DNA from: Pycnococcus provasolii
Lineage: Eukaryota > Chlorophyta > Pseudoscourfieldiophyceae > Pseudoscourfieldiales > Pycnococcaceae
Direction: 5' to 3'
DNA: 64,000 bases
NCBI GenBank assembly: GCA_938743325.2
Contig: OW568861.1
Span: forward strand, 496,001-560,000
Positions within the stretch are counted from its first letter, which is position 1; each line of letters opens with the position of its first letter. This document shows positions 20,001-29,130 of this stretch, piece after piece. Below the pieces are notes generated by a model. That model was not told where the DNA came from, ran no database searches, and saw only the letters and a list, made by a program, of their open reading frames with translations. The position numbers and the translations under genes were made by a program.

Positions 20001-23000
20001 CACGCGAGGGATCGGTGACAACGCCGAGCAGCGACTGAAATGCCACGGGCGATGATGCGGAAAGCGGCGGATACGGGAACACCCACGGCGCCACTGTGCG
20101 ACACCGACGCGTCTCGTCTACGATTCTAGGCGTTCGCAATGGCGGGGTGCCCGAAGCGGCAACTCCCGCAGGAAGTTCGCAGAGAATGTGAGAATAGGTC
20201 ACAACATCGGGTCCAACATGTGAGCCGTTCATGCGCTCTGTGTAGCTTCCTTCATACGTCGCTTCACGCGCAAATGCTCCTGCCGCTGCCCCAGCCCCAG
20301 CTTCATAACCGTATGAGCATACGAGCTTCGGGCTTTCCGACCGTAGCGTGGCATTTACCCACGATGCTTGTACTACAGCGGCGCTTGTCGCCTTTCGAAC
20401 CGCGGAAAGTTCAGCAAATCCCGTCGCATATGCCGCGACGCGTAAGCCGCCGTCAGACCGCTCGGCTGCATCCTCGCCAGCAAGCACAACGTTCGGCACA
20501 AGATAGTGCAGCTCCGCACATGGTTGGTACGTGCTCGGCTCATGCCTTCCGCCGTACGGCTCATAGAGGGGATGAAATGCGCCAATTGCAGTCGCGTTTG
20601 CAACGGTGTTGCTGTAGCCTGCAAAGCGATCGCCCGTTGTCATCCGCACGGTGATATTCTGCGCCGTAACGATGCTCGTCAAGTCATCTCCAACGGCACT
20701 CGCATCCACGATGCATGAGCGACCACCAATGTACCCATCATCGAAAGAGATCCGCAGATACGGGATTGCAAGAGGGTACACGAAGTGCATCGTCCGCATG
20801 ACGCGACGAACATCCACCGGGGTAAGTGCACTGCGCCATACGCGCACTTCATCAACAGAGAATGCAGCCACGAGGTCGCGGAGCCCCACCTGCTCTGCCA
20901 GGGTCGAGGAGGAAGATGCGTTCGAATTCGATGGCGCGTCGCCGATGAACGCCATCGGAAGCGGCATAGATGCGTCCGCTGGAGCATTCGTGGCATATGC
21001 AAGATCGATAGGCGCACCGCGGAGCTTTCCATCTGCGTACATGTGGATGCGACGCCCGTCCTCAGATGCATAGCAGATGTGAATCCACTCGTCCATGGGT
21101 ACCTCGTAGTCGAACGACAGATGCACGGTTTCGGGCAGCTGCCATTTTTCTCCACCTGACGTCAACACGTAGCCAACTGAAACGCCACTTTCGAAGGCGC
21201 TGAAGTGCTGTTCCAGCATGATCTGGTTCGAGCCATCTTGCGATGTGAGAATTGGGTGGTAAGAAAGCCTTGCATGCTTGCGTACCCAAAGCTCCACGGA
21301 CCACGGTGGGAGCAAATCTCCAGCCGCCGTGTGGCTTGCGGATGCTGGGTAAGACCAAGTGGGAAGGCGCAGCATCTGCGAAGGTGCACCGAAACTGCTG
21401 GTGATGCGGTAGGCTCGACCCCCGAGTGGACGTCGCCGGTGCAGAAATGACATTTGATCAGCCATCGCCCCTTGGTCGGCGGAGTAGCAACCGTCCACGC
21501 CAACGCCCCCAAAAGCACCGGCATCTGCATACGTGTCCACCTGCGCAACACCGCGGCGACCTTTGCGCATCGAAGTGTGGTATCGTGGTGCCGCGGCTGG
21601 ATTCCACCGATCTAGTACGGCTGCCGCACGAGCTTCAATCGTATCAAGAGCCGTGGATCGAAGGTAGCGAATTGAACGCATGCCACGAACAGTCACAACT
21701 GCCGCACCCGCCTCGAGGCTGAATGGGCCCGTTGCCTGGTAAGCTGTTCCCCATACACGCGCCGGTGTTGACGGTGACATCACCGCTCCGATCGGCGACG
21801 GGGTGGAAACAATCGGAGTGTGAAGCGGCGGCATGGCGATAACATTTCCCATGCTCTCCTCAAGCGCGTCAAAATAGTACAGCGTTTCATTTGCACACGA
21901 GCTTGGGATAAAAATGTCGACAGAGGTTCCGGGGCGCGAAAGTGCGCGCGTGGCATTCATCAGCAAGGCAGTACGAAGGTAAGCGTACGCTCCTCCCGAA
22001 GCTGAATGCGTTGGACGCAACGCGACACCCCACATGTAGTACGTCGCGTGTGCGCCCTCAAAACAACCGTCGCCAGCAGACTCGGATGAGCCGTCGATTA
22101 TTGGCTTGCCCTCGCGCTCGAAACCAACTGTGAACATGCGCGCACCATCGCCTTCGAAGCCAAATAGACTCGGATCCCCAAGCTCAAATCTTTGCGTCTT
22201 CCCACGCGTTAGATTCAACGCAGCCTGACGCGCTCCATTCACGTAGAATCCACCATTCACTCCATAAGGCGCAGTAACTTCGAAATTGTCTCCGTCAATA
22301 CTCGCTGGCTGGTCCGTGACAGGGAGAAGGCCGTAGAAGCTCGACTCCATCCTCAATTTACCGGAAGCTTCGGAGCGCAGCGCGCTGAGCACGGAAGGGT
22401 GCACGCTTTCATCGAGTTGTGGATCTTGCGTGATGTTGCCAGAGGTATATAAGGGCGTGGTCAAATAGGTGATATTGAATTTTGCACGCCGCAGAATCGA
22501 ATCAAGAGCATCAACGCTGGCGGGGTATTTGCTGTATGGAGGCGACGGTGGAGGACTTGGCGGGCTTGGCGGTGGTGGCGGTGCTGGTGGCGGCGCTGGT
22601 GGCGGCGGAGGTGGATACGGTGCTGGTGGCGGTGGCGGTGGAAACGGGGGTAGTGGCGGTGCCGGGAGCGCCGTCGGGAGGGAGTGTCCCTGAACGACAT
22701 TCACCAGAAGAACATCGGGTGTGCGATACGCATTGAGCGTCTCCGGGTAAGCGTCTTTGAAAGCATGCACTCCGGCTCGATCGAATGTCACGAAGCGCGT
22801 CCAACCAGGAGGACGCGGTGGGTGTACGAGATTGACTACACCATCACTCGAGGGATTCGTCACGTCGTACAGACCGTGCGTACCATGCACGCTGCGAAAA
22901 AGGATGGCTGCGCCTACCGGCAGAGTGAGCGAAGCCGGAAGGAACGGATTCCCCCGTGGAGAATTTTCGTGTTCGAATAGGCCCACGACGTGCACCGTCT

Positions 23001-26000
23001 TGTCGGAATGCACTGTGGGCGGTGATGCAAGTGAAACGTTGGATGCAAAACTCGGCGGCAACGGATGCCTTTGGTGTGGCGTTCGAGGCGGCACAGGCTC
23101 AGCCCCGAGACCTATGTTTAGTCCATAAAAGTCCATCTCAGCTTCGCTTACGGGGAGTCCGTAAAAGCTGTTTTGGATGAACTGCTGCTGCGCCACACCG
23201 CCCATGGTGTCTGACGGCAGTATAGCTTCGGCAGCTTTCGTCGCAATGGCACGAAGATAGTCTACGTGGTCAATACCAGGCATATACACAATGCGTCCCG
23301 CCCCAGAGACATGCGCGTGGATGTTTGCCTCCCCGGTGATGGGATCCACGAGCCCAAGCTCGAAGGCCCGCTCTTTCGCAAGCGTCTCGTTGAAATATTG
23401 GTCGGCACTGAGTCCTGCTAATGTGGGAGTTGTTGAAGATGATTCATCCGTCGCTGACGGTGCTGTCGCTGTGCCGCTGCCCAACAACGACGCGGGAAGT
23501 TGTGTTGGGAGCACGACAGACACGGGATAATCGCCGCTGGCAAACGGGTAGTGCCCGCTCGGGCTCCAGCCTGATGCTGGCGACGCATCCATGGCATGAA
23601 AGAGGATTGTGGCGGTGAATGCATCGTCGCCCTCCGGGCATGCGACGCCGGTGGGGCGGAAGCGGATGCGCGTCGCATCGCGACTAGCGCGCGAGCGGAA
23701 TCCCGCAACAAGCACCAGGGCTCGCATCGGAGAAACGTCGCTGGGAATTGTGCGCCACGTCACGCCGGCATCCACAGAATATTCCCATACGCCACGCGAC
23801 GTATCCGCGTAAACAATCGCAACACCGTGAACGTGCGCACTGCCATCATCGTCACTCACGTACGGCACACCGCCAAGTCCGGGCAGATCGTCCATGGGCA
23901 ACTCGTATGTTAGATTCGTTGATGCCGACAGATTGGCAGCTGCGGAAATCCCGTCAAGGGCCGGCTCCAGCGGAGACCCGTGACGGTTGCGTTGACGATG
24001 ACCGTGCACGAGCTTGCGACTTCGGTACGGCGATACCAAAAGATCAAATACGCTGTCACCTCTCATGGGGCTTACTAAAGCAGGATTGAGCTCGCTCGTG
24101 ACGTTGCCTTCGTTGTGAGGACCGTGCGTAACGTCGCGGAACACGTAACGGCGGCGGTGCTGCAGCACAGGCGCGTCACTCACGGGAAGCACAGTCACGT
24201 TCGCGCTTACCGGTCGGCCGCCAAGCCCATCGACGCTTGCGTTGAAGCTCGCCTGTGCCGTAACGAAGAAGCGCGAGTCTGTTCCGTCTCCAGTGTATAG
24301 GTGAGTTGATGGCAGAAAGCGAAATCCAGTACGACCCTCCATCTCTGTGACGAATGTGCCGTTGGACAATTCCGTTGTACCATCTGATAGATACAGTGTC
24401 CCATTGGAAATCGCCTGTACGTGGTAGAAGCGCGTCGTCGAGACTCCGTTGTCCGTACTGTTTGGGTGAGCAATTAATTGCAGACCGTAGGTGGACATTG
24501 TATCTTCGAGTGTCACCGTGCCCGTGAATGTTGGACTGAGAGGAATAGAACGATCAATCACGAACGTTCGAAATGCGGGCGTCAGGTCACGATTGCCCGC
24601 AAAGTCGATCGCTCTTACGAAGAAGGTGTACGTAGTTGAATTAGTCACGGCACCAAGGCCGGAAACAAGCTCGTGCCCGATGCCGTCCGCCGTGCTAAAT
24701 CCCGCCGACCGTCCGCACGTTCTCCAGTCAAACCCTGGCGAGGTGATATCGGTGGCGTTCTCTGCCGCCAGCATATTCGCGTAGCTGGTCAAATTCGCCG
24801 GCACCATCTTGCACTCGAACGTGATACGCTCAGTCTCGTTCAGGTCATCCGAACCTGAGAACCAAAAGTGCAAACTCTCGCGATGTACGCGTTCCAGCTC
24901 GGACGGCGTGTAGAAATTAGTCTGCACCTCCGAAGCATCTAAGCCAATTGCACCTGCGTAGAACGGCAAAATCTCCGTAGTGGGTGGCTGAAGATCGTAG
25001 CCGAATGAAATTGTGAAGTATGGCGGAATTTCTGCCAGCAGCACCGTTTCACAATTTCGAGCCGCCGACGACTTTGGGTCGAGGCCATGACACTGCGTAC
25101 GATATGCCACATTGCGCACCTCGATGGTGTTACTGCCGCTGCGATACACCGAGGAGTCGCTCAGCAAGAGCGATGCACTTGTGGGATTGTTGCATCCCGT
25201 TCCTCGGCGAACGACACGCTCCTCACGCACTATCCACGGCAGCTCTCCATATACGTCAGGGCACACGATGGTGCCGCCAGGCGTTGCATTCACAAATGGG
25301 GGATACGAATCATTGACGGGATTTACGCGATACTCGAAGAATGACCCGAGGTGGGGCGATGTCAGAGTCAGTGCCTTGGTATGATTGCGAGGATCTTGCA
25401 AGCCTTCGGAGCTCACGAGAATCGCTCGCAGTGGCAGGTCTACGAGCCACGCGTGATATGCCGGACTCTGCTCGATGCCGAGATTGAAGCGCGAGCCTTC
25501 GGGACCTCGCAGGCGCTCGCTTTCGTAGCGCGTCGTCAAGGCGGCAGCCGTCGCATGGCGAGACAGAGCGCGCACCATAAACTGGTGCTCGCCGTCCGCC
25601 AACACGTCAGCCTTGTACGGGCTCGTGCAAGGGGCCCACGGAGAGAGATTCAAGCTGCACTCAAATGTGCAATTGAGACATGAGACTCCGCCTAGACTGC
25701 TCGTGCCATCACCGTTGTTCGGCGGTGATCGACACACAGACTCGCCTGTGTGGTAAGCAATATGGCACGTTTCCGATGCCCGCGGATAACCCTCGTAGAC
25801 GGCGCTGAAGTGAAAAACAGCCCTCGTGGCGAGCGCGTCCAGACGGCGGCTCTCGCCAAGGAAGCTGTCATACGGTGCATCGTTATTTATGCTTGCGTCA
25901 ATTGGAGCACCTGCGATGTCAGTTCGCGTAAGATCGTGGCCAGGTGTCGCATAGCGCGGCCGCCATCCCGGTGGATAAAACACGCTTCGAAACACCTTAG

Positions 26001-27546
26001 CGGGATTGTAGGCACCCGCCTCACCAGCCCCATCCGCGAAGCATAGTCGCGGCTCTCGCTCTGAGAAGAATCCCATATTGAAGGTGTAGCTTGCCGGGCA
26101 TGTTGCTGCCTCACCACGTGGGTAATCGGTAGTGCGGTCGATGGTGGCGAAACGCCCTTCGCCGCCATCGGCATTGGGTGATCCTGTCACCCAGTCCGAG
26201 TCATCCGCACCCGTCAAGAGTGGCAGGCGGCCAACGCGCATATCCTGCGAGCGTCCAGCATCGGATGCAAAGAATCCGTCGTTGTGGAAGCCGAAGCGCA
26301 CCGGTGCGGGCGCGGCAGGCACCACGGTGCGACGCGGACGAAAGCCGACACCAAGTCGCAGTACGGTTGCCGGTTCATAGAAGGGCAGGTCAATGGCGAT
26401 GGAGGCGAGCTCGAGTTCTCTGACTGCAGATAGGAGCGCGTCACCTAGTGCTCCCCACGTGCCATGAATGCCACCGAATGCGGTGCCCGATAGTCGCTCG
26501 GCTTCCTCGAGCGAATGCGGTGGCAAGGCTGGCGTCGCCATCGCGGCTGCAAATGCGCTCAAGTTGGCGGCAAGTGCGACGAGCTGATTGCCAACGGATT
26601 TTTCAAGCAGTAATCTTTCGTCCAACGGCCAGAGATGAATGGACGCGCTATTTGAGTGGAGTGTGTGCACGGGAACCGCCTGCGCTCGCGATATGCCGAG
26701 CGCGCGGCTGAGCGCAGCAGCCACACCGAATGCCGCCTGCCTCCACACGGCACTAGAGGTGTCCACGTTGTTCGAGAATGTGATTGAGATTTCTGCCGAT
26801 ACAGCACACGCGCACGCGACGTGCCCCGGTGGCTGCACGAGCAGAGGGAGGTTGCAAGGCATGCACGGCGGCATCCGGAAGGGCACCGCGCGCACTAGCC
26901 GTCGCGTGGCGTTTGGTGCACCACCACCCGTGTACGCACCAGGTGGCGTGACTACTAAATACGCCACGTATCTTTCGTTTGGTGCTAGTCCCATGCTCAG
27001 TCGAAGCTCCTTGACGTAGCTCGCTTGGCTGCGGTGCAGTATTGCGTCAGCTTCGCGTGGCACCGCGCCTCGCCAGCCTGTTCCGTGCAGTACGTCATAT
27101 GCGGACGGTGCCGGCTGAGTCGCGTGTAGTACAACGTAGTGCACGATACCCGCGTCTGCCGAAAGTCGGTAGTAGAGAAAAAGTGTCGAAGCGCCCTGTG
27201 CCAGAAATTCGTCATCAGCACCGCCGCCTTGCCGTCGTACCGACGGGTAGCCTGGCGCGAAGCCGAACTCGGCAGCGTCTGTGGGTACTGGCGGTTCTCT
27301 TGGCGGCGGTGGTGCAGGTGATGGTGACGTGGGAATCTCAGGCAATCCGTAGAATGTGCCAATGTTGCCAGTTTTGTCCTGTTCGAGCGAGCCTTCTTCC
27401 TTCTGTTCGAGTCCGTAGAAGAACGAGTCTTCGTGCAAGGGGTACGGTACTGATGAAGTTTGACTTAAGGCAGATAGAAATAGAAGGAGGAGGAGCCAAA
27501 GGTTGCCGCAACCAACCGACAAGCGGCCAGAGGAGCTGCTGCTCAT
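17044..27546 (-). CDS. giant secreted multidomain protein (LamG, IPT/TIG, cadherin-like, cupredoxin-like segments)
   Basis: A single 10.5-kb frame of 3500 residues starts at ATG 27546. It opens with a signal peptide (a basic/Ser start, then WLLLLLFLSALS). In order there are N-terminal beta-rich domains with many N-glycosylation sequons, fibronectin/cadherin-like segments with FVRAIDFAGN (about 1000), and a cupredoxin-like segment (about 1520-1620) where single His residues sit in an SVHGTHGLYDV context. A Pro-rich spacer (about 1625-1670), a LamG/concanavalin-type domain (about 2085-2250, WSVELWVRKH to EVRVWRSAL) and several IPT/TIG repeats (about 2535 and 2835) follow. The motif FYGL occurs at residues 43, 65, 1461, 1473 and 1737. 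No C-terminal membrane anchor is seen. It is probably a cell-wall or extracellular-matrix protein. Its binding partner is unknown. Confidence 0.88.
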   Translation of the reverse strand: MSSSSSGRLSVGCGNLWLLLLLFLSALSQTSSVPYPLHEDSFFYGLEQKEEGSLEQDKTGNIGTFYGLPEIPTSPSPAPPPPREPPVPTDAAEFGFAPGYPSVRRQGGGADDEFLAQGASTLFLYYRLSADAGIVHYVVLHATQPAPSAYDVLHGTGWRGAVPREADAILHRSQASYVKELRLSMGLAPNERYVAYLVVTPPGAYTGGGAPNATRRLVRAVPFRMPPCMPCNLPLLVQPPGHVACACAVSAEISITFSNNVDTSSAVWRQAAFGVAAALSRALGISRAQAVPVHTLHSNSASIHLWPLDERLLLEKSVGNQLVALAANLSAFAAAMATPALPPHSLEEAERLSGTAFGGIHGTWGALGDALLSAVRELELASIAIDLPFYEPATVLRLGVGFRPRRTVVPAAPAPVRFGFHNDGFFASDAGRSQDMRVGRLPLLTGADDSDWVTGSPNADGGEGRFATIDRTTDYPRGEAATCPASYTFNMGFFSEREPRLCFADGAGEAGAYNPAKVFRSVFYPPGWRPRYATPGHDLTRTDIAGAPIDASINNDAPYDSFLGESRRLDALATRAVFHFSAVYEGYPRASETCHIAYHTGESVCRSPPNNGDGTSSLGGVSCLNCTFECSLNLSPWAPCTSPYKADVLADGEHQFMVRALSRHATAAALTTRYESERLRGPEGSRFNLGIEQSPAYHAWLVDLPLRAILVSSEGLQDPRNHTKALTLTSPHLGSFFEYRVNPVNDSYPPFVNATPGGTIVCPDVYGELPWIVREERVVRRGTGCNNPTSASLLLSDSSVYRSGSNTIEVRNVAYRTQCHGLDPKSSAARNCETVLLAEIPPYFTISFGYDLQPPTTEILPFYAGAIGLDASEVQTNFYTPSELERVHRESLHFWFSGSDDLNETERITFECKMVPANLTSYANMLAAENATDITSPGFDWRTCGRSAGFSTADGIGHELVSGLGAVTNSTTYTFFVRAIDFAGNRDLTPAFRTFVIDRSIPLSPTFTGTVTLEDTMSTYGLQLIAHPNSTDNGVSTTRFYHVQAISNGTLYLSDGTTELSNGTFVTEMEGRTGFRFLPSTHLYTGDGTDSRFFVTAQASFNASVDGLGGRPVSANVTVLPVSDAPVLQHRRRYVFRDVTHGPHNEGNVTSELNPALVSPMRGDSVFDLLVSPYRSRKLVHGHRQRNRHGSPLEPALDGISAAANLSASTNLTYELPMDDLPGLGGVPYVSDDDGSAHVHGVAIVYADTSRGVWEYSVDAGVTWRTIPSDVSPMRALVLVAGFRSRASRDATRIRFRPTGVACPEGDDAFTATILFHAMDASPASGWSPSGHYPFASGDYPVSVVLPTQLPASLLGSGTATAPSATDESSSTTPTLAGLSADQYFNETLAKERAFELGLVDPITGEANIHAHVSGAGRIVYMPGIDHVDYLRAIATKAAEAILPSDTMGGVAQQQFIQNSFYGLPVSEAEMDFYGLNIGLGAEPVPPRTPHQRHPLPPSFASNVSLASPPTVHSDKTVHVVGLFEHENSPRGNPFLPASLTLPVGAAILFRSVHGTHGLYDVTNPSSDGVVNLVHPPRPPGWTRFVTFDRAGVHAFKDAYPETLNAYRTPDVLLVNVVQGHSLPTALPAPPLPPFPPPPPPAPYPPPPPPAPPPAPPPPPSPPSPPPSPPYSKYPASVDALDSILRRAKFNITYLTTPLYTSGNITQDPQLDESVHPSVLSALRSEASGKLRMESSFYGLLPVTDQPASIDGDNFEVTAPYGVNGGFYVNGARQAALNLTRGKTQRFELGDPSLFGFEGDGARMFTVGFEREGKPIIDGSSESAGDGCFEGAHATYYMWGVALRPTHSASGGAYAYLRTALLMNATRALSRPGTSVDIFIPSSCANETLYYFDALEESMGNVIAMPPLHTPIVSTPSPIGAVMSPSTPARVWGTAYQATGPFSLEAGAAVVTVRGMRSIRYLRSTALDTIEARAAAVLDRWNPAAAPRYHTSMRKGRRGVAQVDTYADAGAFGGVGVDGCYSADQGAMADQMSFLHRRRPLGGRAYRITSSFGAPSQMLRLPTWSYPASASHTAAGDLLPPWSVELWVRKHARLSYHPILTSQDGSNQIMLEQHFSAFESGVSVGYVLTSGGEKWQLPETVHLSFDYEVPMDEWIHICYASEDGRRIHMYADGKLRGAPIDLAYATNAPADASMPLPMAFIGDAPSNSNASSSSTLAEQVGLRDLVAAFSVDEVRVWRSALTPVDVRRVMRTMHFVYPLAIPYLRISFDDGYIGGRSCIVDASAVGDDLTSIVTAQNITVRMTTGDRFAGYSNTVANATAIGAFHPLYEPYGGRHEPSTYQPCAELHYLVPNVVLAGEDAAERSDGGLRVAAYATGFAELSAVRKATSAAVVQASWVNATLRSESPKLVCSYGYEAGAGAAAGAFAREATYEGSYTERMNGSHVGPDVVTYSHILCELPAGVAASGTPPLRTPRIVDETRRCRTVAPWVFPYPPLSASSPVAFQSLLGVVTDPSRGNSFVLHVARGNLAPARVNPETVRAGGGTVLHMTGLAHAWPTAASAQSLCGILVDDFAAIQLSSAATLPATSTEADPEAYARAELNLLPMTVSGTRLHVVSSQLVLCEAPPPRQRSSSAPSSYAYPPNALEASNARSLRVSPNHGMQWTRGDTTQRIRYLASEAFLEPSQGHPHNSSLIDSNAQFSLVELLPNATRTANVGKFQAQVLDFALSRGMSDDAAWKETREVVQRNVRCSFGTVTGVAASRLTPTVYRCAIPSLPKHQSAMPVLAHPIGAGLFDGVIMQDTWLRHAYITPPAPVASTTPDADDVPARIEPPVVASVQPRLASMAGGQLLTVSGANLFLGWQMSEDAKFGTKWAAPMPACVYGLTEQPGTVTVTTVARLVSSVLVVCESPHISALVGSAASSAAVASQSQPIERLTVALATHAGNETKPSLSDVAHPPIASFSLVDTATFAHTTSRFPRIRAGDVAGGAIVRARDPSGMGKASKVALEKAVGTRLQFACAFGTVIVAARHDDATGAVTSCVSPAGPRAGVRVALTASPTDAGPSARGLVKPKTSSVFRYLAAPVALAMSPGHLSISRVRHRAHTAVLGEAFLPPGGAAEADAGGPIRCIFRPPRRRGAPNELDDGLDVRSSAEALPRTDRLVGRGVDRAICVHVDGARASLLPTTHDASLIGFASINFVAARGGALLGSGMLDSPGHRLDARGDPMQVLFHHPAETHHAFVHAPGAVVCGSDAVDACHAHASPARMGYVALRTEHAVPYTSTAPATEELAVVTALGFPAERAKAGGDPLVCLFGWVETFASAQGNGSSYKAVATNRFAVETAQFHSSAHVICDMPSPHILGRGLRARRGVDDAGSSQSPPTVVAPDIADDNEPPRLGTRRRAGFFDTARLADGSSSDTKATTTSLTVTAGLGPVESGLAHIQTSVFARDQRLYVKIVHLSQVQVEIDRAPKSSEAQREFLAAVWMDVPASLYGHATLGLD

Positions 27547-27746
27547 GATGCGAACGACGCGCAAGAGGGCGTTACCGCAGTGTGTTGTGCATAACAGTCT
27601 TCCGCAAGGGACGGAACGAGCGCGACGGCGACATGACAGAACAGCGCCGGCGTGGCGCCATGGGGCAGGGGGGGAAGTGCGAGTGAATAAATCGGGGTTC
27701 GAAACAGAATAGGGGTTTTAAACAAAACAGTCATACAGCAGGCTCT

Positions 27747-28380
27747 TTACAACCACTCCTGCGCCTCCTCGTCGCGGCCGAGCGCGCGCAGGCACTCTGC
27801 GGCGCGAGCGCGTGCTGTCCGTCCGCCACCGTGCCTAGCGGCTGACTCCGCGTCGTCGAGTGCTCCCGCCGCATCGCCACCCTTGAGGCGCGCCAGGCTA
27901 CGATTCAGAAGAAGCGGAACGAGTCCAGAGGTACCGGCACCCTCCAAAGCCGCGGCGGCACGCGCGTGGCGCAGCGCATCCGTGTACAAGCTTGCGGCGC
28001 GCCGAAATTCGCCCGCGACGAAGGCTTCACGCGCCCGCGACGACGCCGTGCGCGCAGTTGACGCGGCGCCTTGTCCATCTGACCACCCCTCCGCGGGCAT
28101 CGCAGTCGTCGTCGTCGTCTGTTCTGCCGTTGAGGCATCGTCGGTAGCACGCCCAGCACGGCGCAAGCTAGCGAGCTCCAAAGCGTCGTTGTATATCGCA
28201 CGCTCATATGGCACGGAAAGAACGCGGTGCGCCTCTCTAAGCCTTTCAAACTGCGCGCGCGAGCCGCCCTTGTCGGGGTGCAGTACAGCCGCCTGGCGCA
28301 GGTACGCCTTTCGAATTTCGCGGTCGCTCGCGCTGTGCGACACGCCTAGAATTTCGTAGTGGTTTCGCCTGTCCTTAGGC

Positions 28381-28411
<31 letters not shown>

Positions 28412-28901
28412 TGTCGCCGTCGCCGACGGAGGCGGCTGCCTGCTGGCGTCTGGCTGCGCGCTCACGAAGCACGCGTCTTCTTTCCTGGCTTGCTTCGTCG
28501 CGCTCCGCGGCGGCGTCGCGCATGCGTTCGACGAAAGCGGCCCGCTCCGCGTCTTCGCGCTCTTTGTCTTGCTGTCGTCTTTCCTCCGCCTCGTCTCTTC
28601 GCGAACGCGCCTGCTCCTCCTCTCTGGCAGCCTGCTCGATGGCTGCGGACGCTCTCAGCGCCTCTTCCGCACGCCATGCAGCCGCTCTCGCCTCCCTCGC
28701 CGCTCTCTTCTTTGCGAGCTGTTCGGCGTTACATTTTGCGGCTTCGTCGACACTGCGAGCTTTCGCGTCTGCGAGCATTTGCATGGCCTGTGAGGATGGG
28801 CCGGATGAGGCGAGCACGCGAGAGGCACGCATGACGTCCGAGGAGAGGGGAGACGTCGGAACCTGAGCATCACCTGAACCTCTTGTAGGCGACATCATCA
28901 T
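27747..28901 (-). CDS. J-domain protein with long coiled coil and C-terminal TPR
   Basis: The 384-residue product starts at ATG 28901. An Ala/Glu/Arg coiled coil (about 45-160) and an Asp-rich linker precede a J domain (about 180-240) with an intact HPD in VLHPDKGG. After a short linker come TPR-like helices (about 285-384, EAFVAGEFRRAASLYTDAL and LLLNRSLARLKGGDAAGAL). J domains stimulate Hsp70 ATPase, and TPRs bind Hsp70/Hsp90 tails or clients, so a cytosolic or nuclear co-chaperone is likely. It is head-to-head with another J-domain gene, with 229 bp between their ATGs. Confidence 0.88.
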
Positions 28902-29130
28902 CGGCAAAACAATTCCAAAATTAATTTCAGAATTCGCTCACCTAAAATGCCCGGTGAGAGCACCATTATTGATGGGACCTGAACCAGAGACCTGAACCCC
29001 GATTGTTCTGGGCTTGCCGGAAAATTTAACCGAAAAAGCCTGCTTTGCGAGCCTGCTTTGCTTTGCCCTTTGTGTGTTGGTTTCGCGCCCCCTCCCCTCC
29101 TCCTCTCCTCTCCTTGTGTCATTCTGCATC

